Assembly (NCBI GenBank): GCA_964545855.1
Contig: CAZJHD010000018.1
Span: 17,484 to 81,483 of the forward strand
Reading direction: 5' to 3'
Source of the DNA: CAZJHD01 sp964545855
GTDB taxonomy: Bacteria > Planctomycetota > UBA1135 > JACQFD01
Length of the DNA: 64,000 nt
Shown: positions 20,309-29,327 of the stretch, in pieces
How the letters are laid out: the number at the start of each line of letters is the position of its first letter
How positions within the stretch are numbered: the first letter of the stretch is position 1
The notes under the pieces: generated by a model
The model's database searches: none
What the model saw: only the letters and a program-made list of their open reading frames with translations
Told to the model about the DNA's origin: nothing
Program-made: the position numbers and the translations under genes

Positions 20309-21252
20309 TCCTGGAGCAGCCCCTTCTGCCGGAGCACGTCGAGGTCCTTGCGGATCGCGGCGCCCGAGCGGTGGAGCTGGTCGCGCTCCGCCGCCTCGAT
20401 CTGGAGCTCGATCACCTTCTCCACGCCGCCGGCGCCGAGGACGCAGGGCACGCCCATGTAGATCCCCTCGATGCCGTACTGCCCCGTGAGGAGCGCGGCG
20501 CAGGGGAGGAGCCGCTTCTCGTCGCGGAGGATGGAGCTCACCATCGCGAAGGCCGAGGCCGACGGGGCGTAGTAGGCGGAGCCGGTCTTCAGCAGGTTCA
20601 CGATCTCGGCGCCGCCGTTGCGCGTCCGGTCGTTGATCGCCGCGATGCGCTCCTTCGGGACGAGCTGCTCGATCGAGATGCCGTTCACCGTGGAGAAGCG
20701 CGGCAGCGGCACCATCGAGTCCCCGTGACCGCCGAGCACCATGGCGTCGATGTCGGAGACGCCCATCTTCAGCTCCATGCCGAGGAAGCACCGCATCCGC
20801 GCGGAATCGAGGACGCCCGCCATCCCGCTCACGCGGCTCGCGGGGAACTTCGTGAGCTTGAACATGAGGTAGACCATCGTGTCGAGCGGGTTCGTCACGA
20901 CGATCACGTGCGCGTTCGGAGATCCGGCGCGCACGTAGTCCGCCACGTCGCGGACGATCTTGCCGTTCACCTCCAGCAGATCGCTGCGGTCCATCCCCGG
21001 CTTGCGGGGAAGGCCCGCCGTCACGACGACCACGTCGGAGCCCGCCGTGTCCTTCGGGTTGTTCGTGCCGACGATCCTCCCCTCGACTCCGAGCACCGGG
21101 GCCGCCTGCATCAGATCGAGCGCGATGCCCTGCGGCTTGCCCTCGACGATGTCGATCAGGCAGACGTCGGCGACTCCCGACTCGAACACACGCTGGGCGA
21201 GAGTGGATCCGACGAAGCCGGAGCCGACGACGGTGACCTTGGAACGCGACAT
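20305..21252 (-). CDS. mdh: Malate dehydrogenase (LDH-like type)
   Basis: The protein has 315 residues. The N-terminal Rossmann motif is VTVVGSGFVGSTLA, with Asp in CLIDIVEGKPQG favouring NAD. Catalytic and substrate residues are seen in GLPRKPGMDRSDLL (Arg loop), VVTNPLDTMVYL, SGMAGVLDSARMRCFL and the catalytic His in VLGGHGDSMVPL. The R-K-P-G-M-x-R mobile loop indicates malate rather than lactate specificity. The promoter at 21303-21331 has good -35 and -10 boxes, and fumC is translationally coupled downstream. Confidence 0.93.
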
Positions 21253-21302
21253 GGTGCAGCCTCGAGGGGGCGCTGGTGACGGGGCAGGCAACGAAGCGGA
21301 GC

Positions 21303-21331
21303 AGTCTACGAATGGCTCCAGCGACCGCCAA
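21303..21331 (-). promoter_or_regulatory. mdh promoter, TTGGCG-N17-TAGACT
   Basis: On the minus strand, TTGGCG (21331-21326), a 17-nt spacer and TAGACT (21308-21303) lie about 50 nt before the mdh ATG. The 13-mer CGTAGACTGCTCC is shared with the rpmH promoter. Confidence 0.65.
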
Positions 21332-21393
21332 CGCATGGCGCGCAATCGGGCCTTGAAGCGCCCGCGCCGCGCGCGCGGAATGCGGCGCCTCCC

Positions 21394-23283
21394 TTGCCCC
21401 TCGCCCTCGATCTCCTCTGCATCGCGCTCCTCGAGATCCTGGCGGTCCGCCGCGGGTCCGGCGCGCCGCGCGATCTCGGAGTCGGACGGACGGCGCTCGC
21501 GGGACCGGCCGCACTCGTCGCGGCCGGAGCCGTCTACGCCCTCGCGGCGCTCCCGCTCCCGTTCCTCGCCGACGACTTCCTCCTGCTCCGCTACTACGGC
21601 GGGCGCTCGTGGCCCTGGGAGGTCCTCGAGCCGGCGATCGGCGAGCGCTGGTACCGGCCCGCCGGCTGGCTCCTCTGGTGGGTCTGGGAGCAGCTGTCTC
21701 CGGGCGCCGCCTCCGGCGAGACCCTCGCGCCGCGCGCCGTCGCGGGCGCCCTCTGGATCGCCTGCGTGCTCGTGGCCCCGCGGGCGCTGCGCCGGCTCGG
21801 GATCCCGCGCGGCACCGCTCGCGTCGCCGCGCTCCTCTTCGCGCTCCACCCGGCGGCCTTCGAGACCGTGGCGTGGCTCGCGAACGGATACTCGCTCCTC
21901 TCGCTCCTCGGCGTGCTCTCGGCGGTCGCGTGGCTCCCGCGCCGTCCGACGCCGCGCGCGTTCCTGCCGTCGGCCCTCGCGGCGACCCTCGCGTTCCTCT
22001 CGAAGGAGGACTCGTGGATCCTCCCCGTCCTCGTGGCGCTCGTCGCGCTGCGACGGCGGCACGGACGCCCGGCCTTCGCCCTCGGCGCCGCGCTCGCCGT
22101 CGGCCTCCCGCTCGCGGCGACGATCGCGCTGCGGCTCGCGATGCTCGGCGGGATCGGCGGCTACTCCGCGGGGCCGCGGGCCGAGTCGGTGCACCTGCTC
22201 GTCTCCCTCGGCGCCCTCGGGGATCTCGTCGCCTCGAAGCTCCCGGCCTTCCTCTTCCTCCCGGCGCGCGCATCCTCCGTCGGCGATCTCCCGCGCGACC
22301 TCCTCGGGATCCCGCCGATCCTCCTCGCGGTCCTCGCGCTCGCCGGGAGGCCGGCGGGCGCGCCGCTCCGCCGGGCGCTCCTCCTCGCGCTCCTCCTCCT
22401 CGGCCCCGTCCTCGCCGTCCTCCTCCCCGATCGCGAGCTCCTCGACGCGCGCCACTTCTTCGGCGCGAGCCTCGCGCTCTCCGCCGTCGTCGCGAGCCTC
22501 GTCGCCGCCGCACCCCTCGGCGCCCGCGGCCGCGGTCTGCTGCTCGCCGGCTGGGCCCTCCTCTCGGCGGTCGTCGCGTTCTCGAACCGCACGGCCTGGA
22601 CCGATTCGGCGCGTGCCCTCGAGAGCGGTCTCGCCCTCGCGTCGCGCGCGCTCGCCGACGCGCCCCCGGGCGCGCGCGTCCTGATCCAGGGGCTCCCGGG
22701 CGGCGTGCGCGGCGTCCCCTGCTTCGGAGACGGCAAGCCCGCCGCGATCGAGCGCACGATCGGCGGCGGCCTCGTCCTCGAGAACACGACGACCGGCTTC
22801 GGTGCGCTCGATCGGCTGCTGCTCCTCGAGCCCGGCGGCCCGTCGATGCGCGCGCCTCTCTCCGAGCCGCCCGCGCGCACGCTCGCCGCGCGGGAGCGGC
22901 TCCGGCTCGACCTGACGGCCGCGAGCCCGGACCGCGCGCTCTGCATCCCGCAGGTCCTCACCGCCGACGATGCCCCCGACGGGAGCTGGCGCCTGCGCGG
23001 GAACACGGAGGCGTCGGTGCTCCTGCTCCCCGTCGTGGACGTGCCGGCGGGCGCGACCGTCGCGCTCCGCGTCGAAGGGAGCGGACGGTGGGCGAGCGGC
23101 GAGGACCAGGCGCTCCCCTTCGTCGCGAGCTACCCGACGGCCTCGTGCTTCGAGCGAGTCGGTCTCACGGAGCCGGGCCTCGTCCTCCCGGCGGACGCAC
23201 GCCGTCTGCGCTTCGAGTGCGTCGTCGTGCCCGGGCTGATCGCGACGCTGCGGTCGATCGAGCTGGAGGTGGTCGCGCCGTGA
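21394..23283 (+). CDS. Polytopic GT-C-like membrane protein, first of a tandem pair
   Basis: The protein has about 629 residues from a TTG at 21394; the start is uncertain because no strong ribosome binding site is visible. About ten hydrophobic segments fill the first 420 residues. The first extracytoplasmic loop carries the Asp-Asp typical of GT-C glycosyltransferases (LPFLADDFLLLRYYGG), and later come AFLSKEDSWILP and GGYSAG. A soluble, probably periplasmic, C-terminal region of about 200 residues ends in beta-rich sequence. Such enzymes transfer sugars from lipid-linked donors outside the membrane; the acceptor is unknown. The next gene is a paralogue overlapping by GTGA. Confidence 0.65.
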   Translation: MPLALDLLCIALLEILAVRRGSGAPRDLGVGRTALAGPAALVAAGAVYALAALPLPFLADDFLLLRYYGGRSWPWEVLEPAIGERWYRPAGWLLWWVWEQLSPGAASGETLAPRAVAGALWIACVLVAPRALRRLGIPRGTARVAALLFALHPAAFETVAWLANGYSLLSLLGVLSAVAWLPRRPTPRAFLPSALAATLAFLSKEDSWILPVLVALVALRRRHGRPAFALGAALAVGLPLAATIALRLAMLGGIGGYSAGPRAESVHLLVSLGALGDLVASKLPAFLFLPARASSVGDLPRDLLGIPPILLAVLALAGRPAGAPLRRALLLALLLLGPVLAVLLPDRELLDARHFFGASLALSAVVASLVAAAPLGARGRGLLLAGWALLSAVVAFSNRTAWTDSARALESGLALASRALADAPPGARVLIQGLPGGVRGVPCFGDGKPAAIERTIGGGLVLENTTTGFGALDRLLLLEPGGPSMRAPLSEPPARTLAARERLRLDLTAASPDRALCIPQVLTADDAPDGSWRLRGNTEASVLLLPVVDVPAGATVALRVEGSGRWASGEDQALPFVASYPTASCFERVGLTEPGLVLPADARRLRFECVVVPGLIATLRSIELEVVAP

Positions 23284-25172
23284 CGATCCCGCCGCTCGCC
23301 GCGAACCTGCTCCTCGACGCGATCCTCGCGGCCTCGGCCGTCGCCTGGATCCGCCGGCGCGGAGTGCCGAGCGACCTCCCGATCCCGCGGATGCCGCGGG
23401 CGCTGCTGCTGCTCCTGCTGGTCGCCTTCGCCCTCGCCGTCGCGTGGCCGGCGCTCTCGCTGCCCTACCTGAGCGACGACTGGTGGCACCTCGAGGTGAA
23501 GGGCGAGAAGCCGACACCCTTCCATTCGATGGCGCCGGAGCCCGGCTACATGTTCCTGCGCCCGGTCTCCTACGCGTTCTGGTGGTTCTACGCGCGACTC
23601 GCCCCGCAGGACGCGCTCCTGCCCCACGCGACGGTCGCCGTCGTGCTCGCCCTCGCCGCCGGCGCGGCGATCGGCGCGTTCCGGAGGTGCGGCGTGCCGC
23701 GCGCGACCGCGACGGCGGCCGGTTTCCTCCTGATCGCGCATCCCGCGGCGCTGCACACGATCTCCTCGGCGCACAACCTCTACCCGCCCCTCTCCGCGGG
23801 ACTCGCCTTCGCGAGCCTCGCGACGCTGCCGCGCGCCACGGCCGGAGCGCGGGCGCGCATCGCGAGCACGGTCCTCGGGATGCTCGCCTTCCTCTCGAAG
23901 GAGGACTCCTTCGTGCTCCCGGCGATGGCGTTCCTCGTGGGGGCGCGGTTCCGGCCGCGCCTCTGGAGACAGGGCCTCGTCGCCGCGGCACCCCTGGCCG
24001 TGGCACTCGCCGTCGTGGTCGCCGCGCGGTTCCCGATCCTCGGCCACTTCGGCGGATACTCCGCCGGATCGACGGGGAGCGCCTTCGCGCCGGAGCGCTA
24101 CGCGCTCGCGCTCGTCGCGGCGCTCCAGCTGCACATCCCCGCGAGCCTCCTGCTTCCGAGCCGGGGAGGCCTGCTCTTCTCCGTGATCCTCGCATCGAGC
24201 TTGCTCCTCGCGACAGGACGGACGGCGGCGGCGCGCCGCTCGATCCCGCGGGCGATCCTCTTCGCGGCGCTCGCCGTCGCTCCGGGCCTGCCGCTCTGGG
24301 GACCGATCGAGGGCAGCGCGCTCTCCGCGGGCCACCTGCTCCTCTTCCCCGCCGCCGGAGTCGCGCTCGCGGCGGCGGCCTGCTGCGCGGGAGCCTCCGG
24401 CCCGCCGCGCGTGCGGCTGCTCCTCCTCGCGAGCTTCGCCACGATCGGCATCGTCACGGGCCGCGCCAACTTCGCGCCCTGGCGCGTCGCGGCCGAGACG
24501 TCCGAGCGCGCCGCCGCGATCGTCACCGACGCCGTCGCTTCGGCGCCGCGGAACGCGCGTCTCGTCGTCTACGGCCTCCCGGATTCCGTCGAGGGCGTCG
24601 TCACGTTCCGCAACGCCCTCCCCCACTTCGTCCGACTCGTGGCCGATCGGCGAGATCTCACGGGTCTCCCGCCGGAGCGCGCCGTCGGCCTCTTCGACGC
24701 GCTCCTGGAGATCGACCTCGCGGCGCCGCGCGCGAACCTCCGGACGAGCCTCGAGGCGGAGCGCACGCTCGGCCCGGGCGAGGTCCTCGACCTCGATCTC
24801 GCGGAGGGCTCCCCCGACCGGCGCCGCTGCGATGCCTTCGACCTCCAGCTCTCCGACGGCGCCGACGGCGTCTGGCGGCTCCGCTCCTCGGGCCTCGACG
24901 GCGTCCTCGCGCTGCCGGCCGTCCGCGTCCCCGCGGGCGCGAGGGCGCGCCTCGAGATCGACGGCGCGACGCGGTCGCACGACGGCGTCGTGTCACCGGT
25001 GCTGACGGCGCTCGTCGTCGAGAGACCGACGGGTCTCGAGCGGATGCTCCTCGCGGACGCGGAGGGGCCGATCCCCGAGGGCACCGCCGCTCTGCGGCTC
25101 GAGATCCTCGTCCTCCGCGGCGACGAAGTCGTCCTGCGCCGCGTGCGGCTCGCCATCGCGCCGCCTCGCTGA
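23280..25172 (+). CDS. Polytopic GT-C-like membrane protein, second of a tandem pair
   Basis: The protein has 630 residues from the GTG at 23280, overlapping the previous stop. It is paralogous to its neighbour along its length: LPYLSDDWWHLE replaces LPFLADDFLLLRY, AFLSKEDSFVLP replaces AFLSKEDSWILP, and GGYSAGS replaces GGYSAGP. The soluble C-terminal regions also match (SPDRRRCDAFDLQ versus SPDRALCIPQVL, and VWRLRSSG versus SWRLRGNT). The conserved loop-1 Asp pair supports a glycosyltransferase or related lipid-linked donor enzyme. Two copies with different loops could act on successive sugars or form a heterodimer; this is inference. Confidence 0.65.
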   Translation: MTIPPLAANLLLDAILAASAVAWIRRRGVPSDLPIPRMPRALLLLLLVAFALAVAWPALSLPYLSDDWWHLEVKGEKPTPFHSMAPEPGYMFLRPVSYAFWWFYARLAPQDALLPHATVAVVLALAAGAAIGAFRRCGVPRATATAAGFLLIAHPAALHTISSAHNLYPPLSAGLAFASLATLPRATAGARARIASTVLGMLAFLSKEDSFVLPAMAFLVGARFRPRLWRQGLVAAAPLAVALAVVVAARFPILGHFGGYSAGSTGSAFAPERYALALVAALQLHIPASLLLPSRGGLLFSVILASSLLLATGRTAAARRSIPRAILFAALAVAPGLPLWGPIEGSALSAGHLLLFPAAGVALAAAACCAGASGPPRVRLLLLASFATIGIVTGRANFAPWRVAAETSERAAAIVTDAVASAPRNARLVVYGLPDSVEGVVTFRNALPHFVRLVADRRDLTGLPPERAVGLFDALLEIDLAAPRANLRTSLEAERTLGPGEVLDLDLAEGSPDRRRCDAFDLQLSDGADGVWRLRSSGLDGVLALPAVRVPAGARARLEIDGATRSHDGVVSPVLTALVVERPTGLERMLLADAEGPIPEGTAALRLEILVLRGDEVVLRRVRLAIAPPR

Positions 25173-25287
25173 CGTCCTCGGGACCGCCCGAGACCGGCGT
25201 TCCCGCCGCGCGGCGCAGGGTCCAGAATCGCGCGCCTCCCATGCGGTCCCACCACGAGCCCCGACGGATCGAGTCGCGACGCCGCGC

Positions 25288-26385
25288 GTGAGCCGCCTGC
25301 CGCAGAAGCTCGCCCTGCTGGCGAGCGCCACCATCGCGGCGCTCGCGAGCGCCGAGATGCTCTACCGGGCGCTCGAGCCGGTGCCCTTCGAGCCGGTCAT
25401 CCTCCGGCCGGACGGGTCGAGCGTCCCCATGAGCGAGATCATCGCGGCCGCGCGCAGCACCGAGGAGTGGCGCCCCGGCGGCCCGCCGCGGTCCGCCGGT
25501 CCGGCGAGCGTCGCGTGGAAGTTCGTGTACGACCGGCCGCGGGGAGCCGGCGACGGCGGCGAGAGCGCCTTCGACGTCACGACGAACCGGCTCGGGTTCC
25601 GCGACGACGAATTCGAGATCGAGAAGGCGCCCGGAGAGCTGCGCATCCTCGCCGTCGGCGATTCCTTCACCTACGGCGGCGGCGTGCGCAACCAGGAGGC
25701 GTGGCCGCAGGTCCTGGAGAGGCTCCTGCGGGCGCGCGTCGGCGATCCCGTGCAGGTGATCAACGGCGGCTTCGCCGCCAACTCCCACTGGCCCGCGGGC
25801 TACGCGCCCTGGATCGAGGACTCGGGCTGGGCCTTCGACCCCGACCTCCTCGTGATCGGCTTCTGCCTGAACGACATGGGCGACGTCCCGATGCTCGGCT
25901 ACGAGGTGCCCGACCCGGAGCCCTGGCTCGGGGGGATGAGCCACGCCCTGAGGGCGGTGCAGAGGTCGCTCGCCCTGCGCCGTGCGATCCGCGACCACCC
26001 GAAGGATTTCTCGGAGATCGTGCGGCGCGATCCGGAGCCCTGGCTCGCGACGCAACGCGGGCTCCGTGCCATCCGCGACCTCGCGCGCGCGCGTGGCGTG
26101 CCGCTCGTCGTCGCCGTGTTCCCGATGATGTCCCTGCTGGACGCCGGCTACCCCTACCGGAGCCTCCACGAGATGGCGGTGGGCTTCTGCGCCGAGGAGG
26201 GGATCCCCTGCGTCGACCTCCTCGACCGGTTCCTGGGCGCGCCCGAGGGCTCGCTCTGGGCCAACCCGAAGGACCAGCATCCGAATGCCGAGGGACAGCG
26301 GCGCTTCGCCGAAGGGATCGACGCGTTCCTGCGTCCGATGGTCGCCGACGTCCTCGTGCGGATCCGTCCGGCGGCGCCGCGCTGA
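25288..26385 (+). CDS. Membrane-anchored SGNH/GDSL hydrolase
   Basis: The protein has 365 residues from a GTG at 25288. An N-terminal signal anchor (KLALLASATIAALASAEML) leads to an SGNH fold: block I with the nucleophile in AVGDSFTYGGG, block II INGGFAANSH, block III with Asn in FCLNDMGD, and block V with Asp and His in DQHPNAEG. It should hydrolyse an ester, probably on an extracytoplasmic polysaccharide or lipid. The two GT-C-like genes directly upstream on the same strand fit a role in trimming acyl groups from a surface glycan, but the substrate is not shown by the sequence. Confidence 0.78.
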   Translation: MSRLPQKLALLASATIAALASAEMLYRALEPVPFEPVILRPDGSSVPMSEIIAAARSTEEWRPGGPPRSAGPASVAWKFVYDRPRGAGDGGESAFDVTTNRLGFRDDEFEIEKAPGELRILAVGDSFTYGGGVRNQEAWPQVLERLLRARVGDPVQVINGGFAANSHWPAGYAPWIEDSGWAFDPDLLVIGFCLNDMGDVPMLGYEVPDPEPWLGGMSHALRAVQRSLALRRAIRDHPKDFSEIVRRDPEPWLATQRGLRAIRDLARARGVPLVVAVFPMMSLLDAGYPYRSLHEMAVGFCAEEGIPCVDLLDRFLGAPEGSLWANPKDQHPNAEGQRRFAEGIDAFLRPMVADVLVRIRPAAPR

Positions 26386-26401
26386 GGGCCGCTCGCTCCC
26401 C

Positions 26402-27244
26402 TCAGCGACGCGCGACCGCGTCGACGAACTCCCGGATCCACTGCCCGTAGCGCGGTCCGGCGGTGGAGACGAGGTCGTTGTGTCCGGCGCCCTCGACCTC
26501 GTGGAACGCGAAGGGCTTCGGCGTGCGCGCGTGGAGCGCGCGGCCGTGCTCGATCGGCACGATGCGGTCGAGCGATCCGTGGAGGAAGAGCACGAGGCAG
26601 TGCACGCGCGCGATCCTCCCGAGGGAGTCGAAGGGACTCCGCACGAGCGACATGGGGAAGATCGGGTAGTGCCGCTTCGCCACGCGCCGCAGGGAGTCGA
26701 AGGGAGACTGGAGGATCACGCCGGCGACGGGCCGCTCCTCCGCGACGCCGATGGCGACGCCGGAGCCGAGGGAGCTCCCGAGCAGCAGGATGCGGTCGGG
26801 GTCGACCTCCGGCCGACGCCGCAGGGCGTCGAAGGCCGCACGTCCGTCGGCGAGGAGGCCCGCCTCGCTCGGCTTCCCGCTCGAGAGCCCGTAGCCGCGG
26901 TAGTCGATCGCCGCGACGACGAGGCCGAGCCGGCGCAAGAGGTCGAGCCAGGCCGCGTCGCGCGTGACGTTCTCCCCGTTCCCGTGGAAGACGAGCAGCG
27001 CGGTCGCACGCCGATCGCGCGGACCCGGCGGGAACAGGATCCAGCCGTGGAGCGCCGTGCCGTCCTCGGAGGTGACGTCGAAGGTCTCGGCGTCCACGAC
27101 ACCGGCGTCGGCGGGATCGCGCACGCCGCCCCGCGGCGCCGGGTAGATCAGCAGGTCCTGCGCGAAGAAGAGGAGCGCCGTGAGGGCGGCCCAGACCGCC
27201 GCCACGACGCCCGCGAGACCCAGCAGCCAGGAGATCCAGTGCAC
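26402..27244 (-). CDS. Membrane-anchored alpha/beta hydrolase (BEM46/YqkD-like)
   Basis: The protein has 280 residues from a GTG at 27244. One N-terminal helix (WLLGLAGVVAAVWAALTALLFF) is followed by the fold's oxyanion region LVFHGNGENV, the nucleophile elbow LLLGSSLGSGVAIG, the acid in LHGSLDRIVP and the base in VEGAGHND. All three catalytic residues are present, so it is probably active, but substrates of this family are generally unknown. It lies 44 bp downstream of the isocitrate dehydrogenase gene and may be co-transcribed. It ends 16 bp from the convergent SGNH gene. Confidence 0.78.
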   Translation of the reverse strand: MHWISWLLGLAGVVAAVWAALTALLFFAQDLLIYPAPRGGVRDPADAGVVDAETFDVTSEDGTALHGWILFPPGPRDRRATALLVFHGNGENVTRDAAWLDLLRRLGLVVAAIDYRGYGLSSGKPSEAGLLADGRAAFDALRRRPEVDPDRILLLGSSLGSGVAIGVAEERPVAGVILQSPFDSLRRVAKRHYPIFPMSLVRSPFDSLGRIARVHCLVLFLHGSLDRIVPIEHGRALHARTPKPFAFHEVEGAGHNDLVSTAGPRYGQWIREFVDAVARR

Positions 27245-27288
27245 GGGGCGGAGCCCGCTCGCCGTCGAACGGCCCACGGGCCGCGGAC

Positions 27289-28377
27289 TCAGCGCTCCAT
27301 GGCGGCGATGATGGCGTCGCCCATCGCCTTCGTCCCGACGGCCGTCGCGTCGTTGCGGTTCTCCTTCAAGTCGTAGGTAACGTGCTTCCCGGCGGCGATC
27401 ACCTTCGCGATCGCGCGCTCGAGCCGGTCCGCCGCCGCCCACTCGGCGAGGTGGCGCAGCATGAGCATCCCCGAGAGGAGCATCGCCGTCGGGTTCACGC
27501 GGTCGAGGCCCTTGTACTTCGGGGCCGATCCGTGGGTCGCCTCGAAGATCGCCACGCCGCCGTCTCCGATGTTGGCGCCGGGAGCCACGCCGAGGCCGCC
27601 CACCAGACCCGCGCAGAGGTCGGAGAGGATGTCGCCGTACAGGTTCGGCATCACGAGGACGTCGTAGTCCTCGGGCTTCTGCACGAGCTGCATGCACATG
27701 TTGTCGACGATCCGGTCCTCGAAGGCGATGCCCGGGTACTCGGTCGCGACCTCGCGCGCCACGGACAGGAAGAGCCCGTCCGAGAACTTCATGATGTTGC
27801 TCTTGTGGACGGCCGTGACCTTGCGGCGCTTCTGCTTGCGCGCGTACTCGAAGGCGTATCGCACGATGCGACGCGTCCCCGTGTCCGAGATCGGCTTCAC
27901 GGTGATGCCGCTGTCGCGGCGCAGCCGAGCCTTCGGCTGCTTCGCGAAGATCCAATCGATCAGCTCCCGCGTCTCGGGCTTGCCCTTCTCGAACTCGATG
28001 CCGGCGTAGAGGTCTTCCGTGTTCTCGCGGACGACGACGAGGTCGATGTCCCGATAGCGCGAGCGGACGCCGGGGTAGGTCTTGCAGGGGCGCACGCAGG
28101 CGTAGAGGTCGAACTCCGCTCGGAGCGCCACGTTCACCGACCGGAAGCCCGTGCCCACGGGCGTCGTCACCGGCGACTTGAGCGCGCAATGCGTCCGCTG
28201 GATCGACTCGATCGTGGCGCGGGGCATCGGCGTGCCATCCTTCTCCATGGCGTCGATGCCCGCCTCCGCCATCTCGAAGTCGAACTCCGCGCCCGTCGCC
28301 TCGAGGACCTTGCGCGTCACGTCCATGAGCTCGGGACCGGTGCCATCACCGCGGATCAACGTGACCTTGTGCGCCAT
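27289..28377 (-). CDS. icd: Isocitrate dehydrogenase (short monomer-like beta-decarboxylating type)
   Basis: The protein has 362 residues. It carries the isocitrate/isopropylmalate dehydrogenase blocks LIRGDGTGPELM, VVVRENTEDLYAGIE, VTAVHKSNIMKFSDG, the metal-binding MPNLYGDILSDLCAGLVGG and FEATHGSAPKYKG. The substrate-recognition region and RENTEDLYAGIE fit isocitrate rather than isopropylmalate. The Lys-Tyr after APK corresponds to the pair that contacts the 2'-phosphate of NADP in E. coli, but the later Arg is not kept, so cofactor choice is uncertain. It oxidatively decarboxylates isocitrate to 2-oxoglutarate. Upstream are a GGGGAGGA ribosome binding site and a -10 at 28427-28432. Confidence 0.9.
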   Translation of the reverse strand: MAHKVTLIRGDGTGPELMDVTRKVLEATGAEFDFEMAEAGIDAMEKDGTPMPRATIESIQRTHCALKSPVTTPVGTGFRSVNVALRAEFDLYACVRPCKTYPGVRSRYRDIDLVVVRENTEDLYAGIEFEKGKPETRELIDWIFAKQPKARLRRDSGITVKPISDTGTRRIVRYAFEYARKQKRRKVTAVHKSNIMKFSDGLFLSVAREVATEYPGIAFEDRIVDNMCMQLVQKPEDYDVLVMPNLYGDILSDLCAGLVGGLGVAPGANIGDGGVAIFEATHGSAPKYKGLDRVNPTAMLLSGMLMLRHLAEWAAADRLERAIAKVIAAGKHVTYDLKENRNDATAVGTKAMGDAIIAAMER

Positions 28378-28426
28378 GAACGAGTGGGGGTCCTCCCCAG
28401 GGGAAGCGGACGTCCGGAAGCGCGGG

Positions 28427-28432
28427 AGTCTA
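28427..28432 (-). promoter_or_regulatory. Putative icd -10 element TAGACT
   Basis: Minus-strand context GGTAGACTCCC, about 50 nt before the icd ATG. It lies back to back with the plus-strand element at 28447-28452, so the two promoters overlap. Confidence 0.5.
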
Positions 28433-28446
28433 CCGGCCGCGAGCGG

Positions 28447-28452
28447 TATCTT
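28447..28452 (+). promoter_or_regulatory. Putative -10 TATCTT of a leaderless transcript
   Basis: Context GGTATCTT; only 7 nt separate it from the ATG at 28460, so transcription should start at or next to the start codon. Confidence 0.5.
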
Positions 28453-28459
28453 CCGGCGC

Positions 28460-28912
28460 ATGATCGTCCGTCACCTCCTCCTCGCCCCCGCGCTCCTCCT
28501 CGCCGTCGCGTGCGCCTCCACGACCGCGGCGAGCTCCCTCGCACTCGGCGACGCGATGCCGGTCGCGCCGGCGACCACGCTGCGCGATCTCGCGATCGGT
28601 CTCGAGCCGGACGGGCCCGTGCTCGTGTCCGGCACCGTCGTCGACGTCTGCCGCAAGAAAGGGTGCTGGTTCGTCCTCTCGGACGGCGGGCAGGAGATGC
28701 GCGTGAGCGTGAAGCAGTGCGGCGAGGTGGCCGTGCCGATCGAGTCCATCGGACGGCCCGTCACCGCCTGGGGAACGGCCGGCCGCACGACGATCGACGA
28801 GGCGACGGCGCGGCACTACGCCGAGGAGTCGGGCCGCGATGCAACGGAGATCCACGGCGAGCAGAGCGTCCTCGCGATGACCGCCCGCGGCATCCGCATC
28901 GAGCTTCCGTGA
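28460..28912 (+). CDS. DUF4920-like lipoprotein
   Basis: The protein has 150 residues. A lipoprotein signal peptide ends in the lipobox L-L-A-V-A-C near residue 18. The mature part is an OB-like small beta domain with the hallmark VSGTVVDVCRKKGCWFVL; the paired cysteines in V-C-x-K-K-G-C-W may bind metal or form a disulfide. A third cysteine occurs in VKQCGEV. Members are found in the periplasm or on the outer membrane with no established activity. The stop overlaps the GTG of the cupin gene (GTGA), so both are coupled. The ATG lies just beyond a -10 box, suggesting a leaderless mRNA. Confidence 0.68.
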   Translation: MIVRHLLLAPALLLAVACASTTAASSLALGDAMPVAPATTLRDLAIGLEPDGPVLVSGTVVDVCRKKGCWFVLSDGGQEMRVSVKQCGEVAVPIESIGRPVTAWGTAGRTTIDEATARHYAEESGRDATEIHGEQSVLAMTARGIRIELP

Positions 28913-29256
28913 GCGCGCCGACGGGCCCGATCGACCCGCGCGACCGCGCCGCGTGGTCGCCGGCGAAGATGGGGAAGGCGACGCTCTTCGAGAGCCCGCG
29001 GCTCCTCGTCGGCCTGAACGCCTTCGAGCCGGGCCAGGCGCACGCGCCCCACGCGCACGCCGGCGCCGACAAGGTCTACCTCGTGATCGAGGGCGCGGGG
29101 CTCTTCACGCTCGACGGCGCCGAGCACCGGCTCGTGGCGGGCCAGATCCTCGTCGCGCCCGCGGGGGTGCCCCACGGAGTCCGCAACGACGGCGGTGAAC
29201 GCCTGCTCGTCCTGGCGACGATCGCTCCGGCGCCGGGCGGGCCGACGAAGGGCTAG
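28909..29256 (+). CDS. Small cupin-domain protein
   Basis: The protein has 115 residues from a GTG start. It is a single cupin barrel: motif 1 as G-x5-H-x-H-x(n)-K-V-Y-L-V-I-E-G-x-G (HAPHAHAGADKVYLVIEGAG) and motif 2 as GQILVAPAGVPHGVRN. The three His and the loop residues for metal binding are present. Small cupins of this kind are sensors, isomerases or dioxygenase-like proteins; the sequence does not decide. It follows the DUF4920-like lipoprotein with a 4-bp overlap. Its stop codon TAG is also the first three bases of a dispersed repeat. Confidence 0.78.
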   Translation: MSAPTGPIDPRDRAAWSPAKMGKATLFESPRLLVGLNAFEPGQAHAPHAHAGADKVYLVIEGAGLFTLDGAEHRLVAGQILVAPAGVPHGVRNDGGERLLVLATIAPAPGGPTKG

Positions 29257-29325
29257 CTGGCCGCCGAAGAAGGGTTTCGCGGAACGAGCGCGAGGATTCG
29301 TTGCTCGGTGCGAGGCGCCTCGTCG
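29253..29325. repeat. Dispersed repeat, copy B
   Basis: Partner of 17129-17201. It fills the gap between the convergent cupin and HEAT genes and contains the 12-bp palindrome CGAGGCGCCTCG. Unlike copy A, no flanking direct repeat was found. Confidence 0.55.
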
Positions 29326-29327
29326 CG

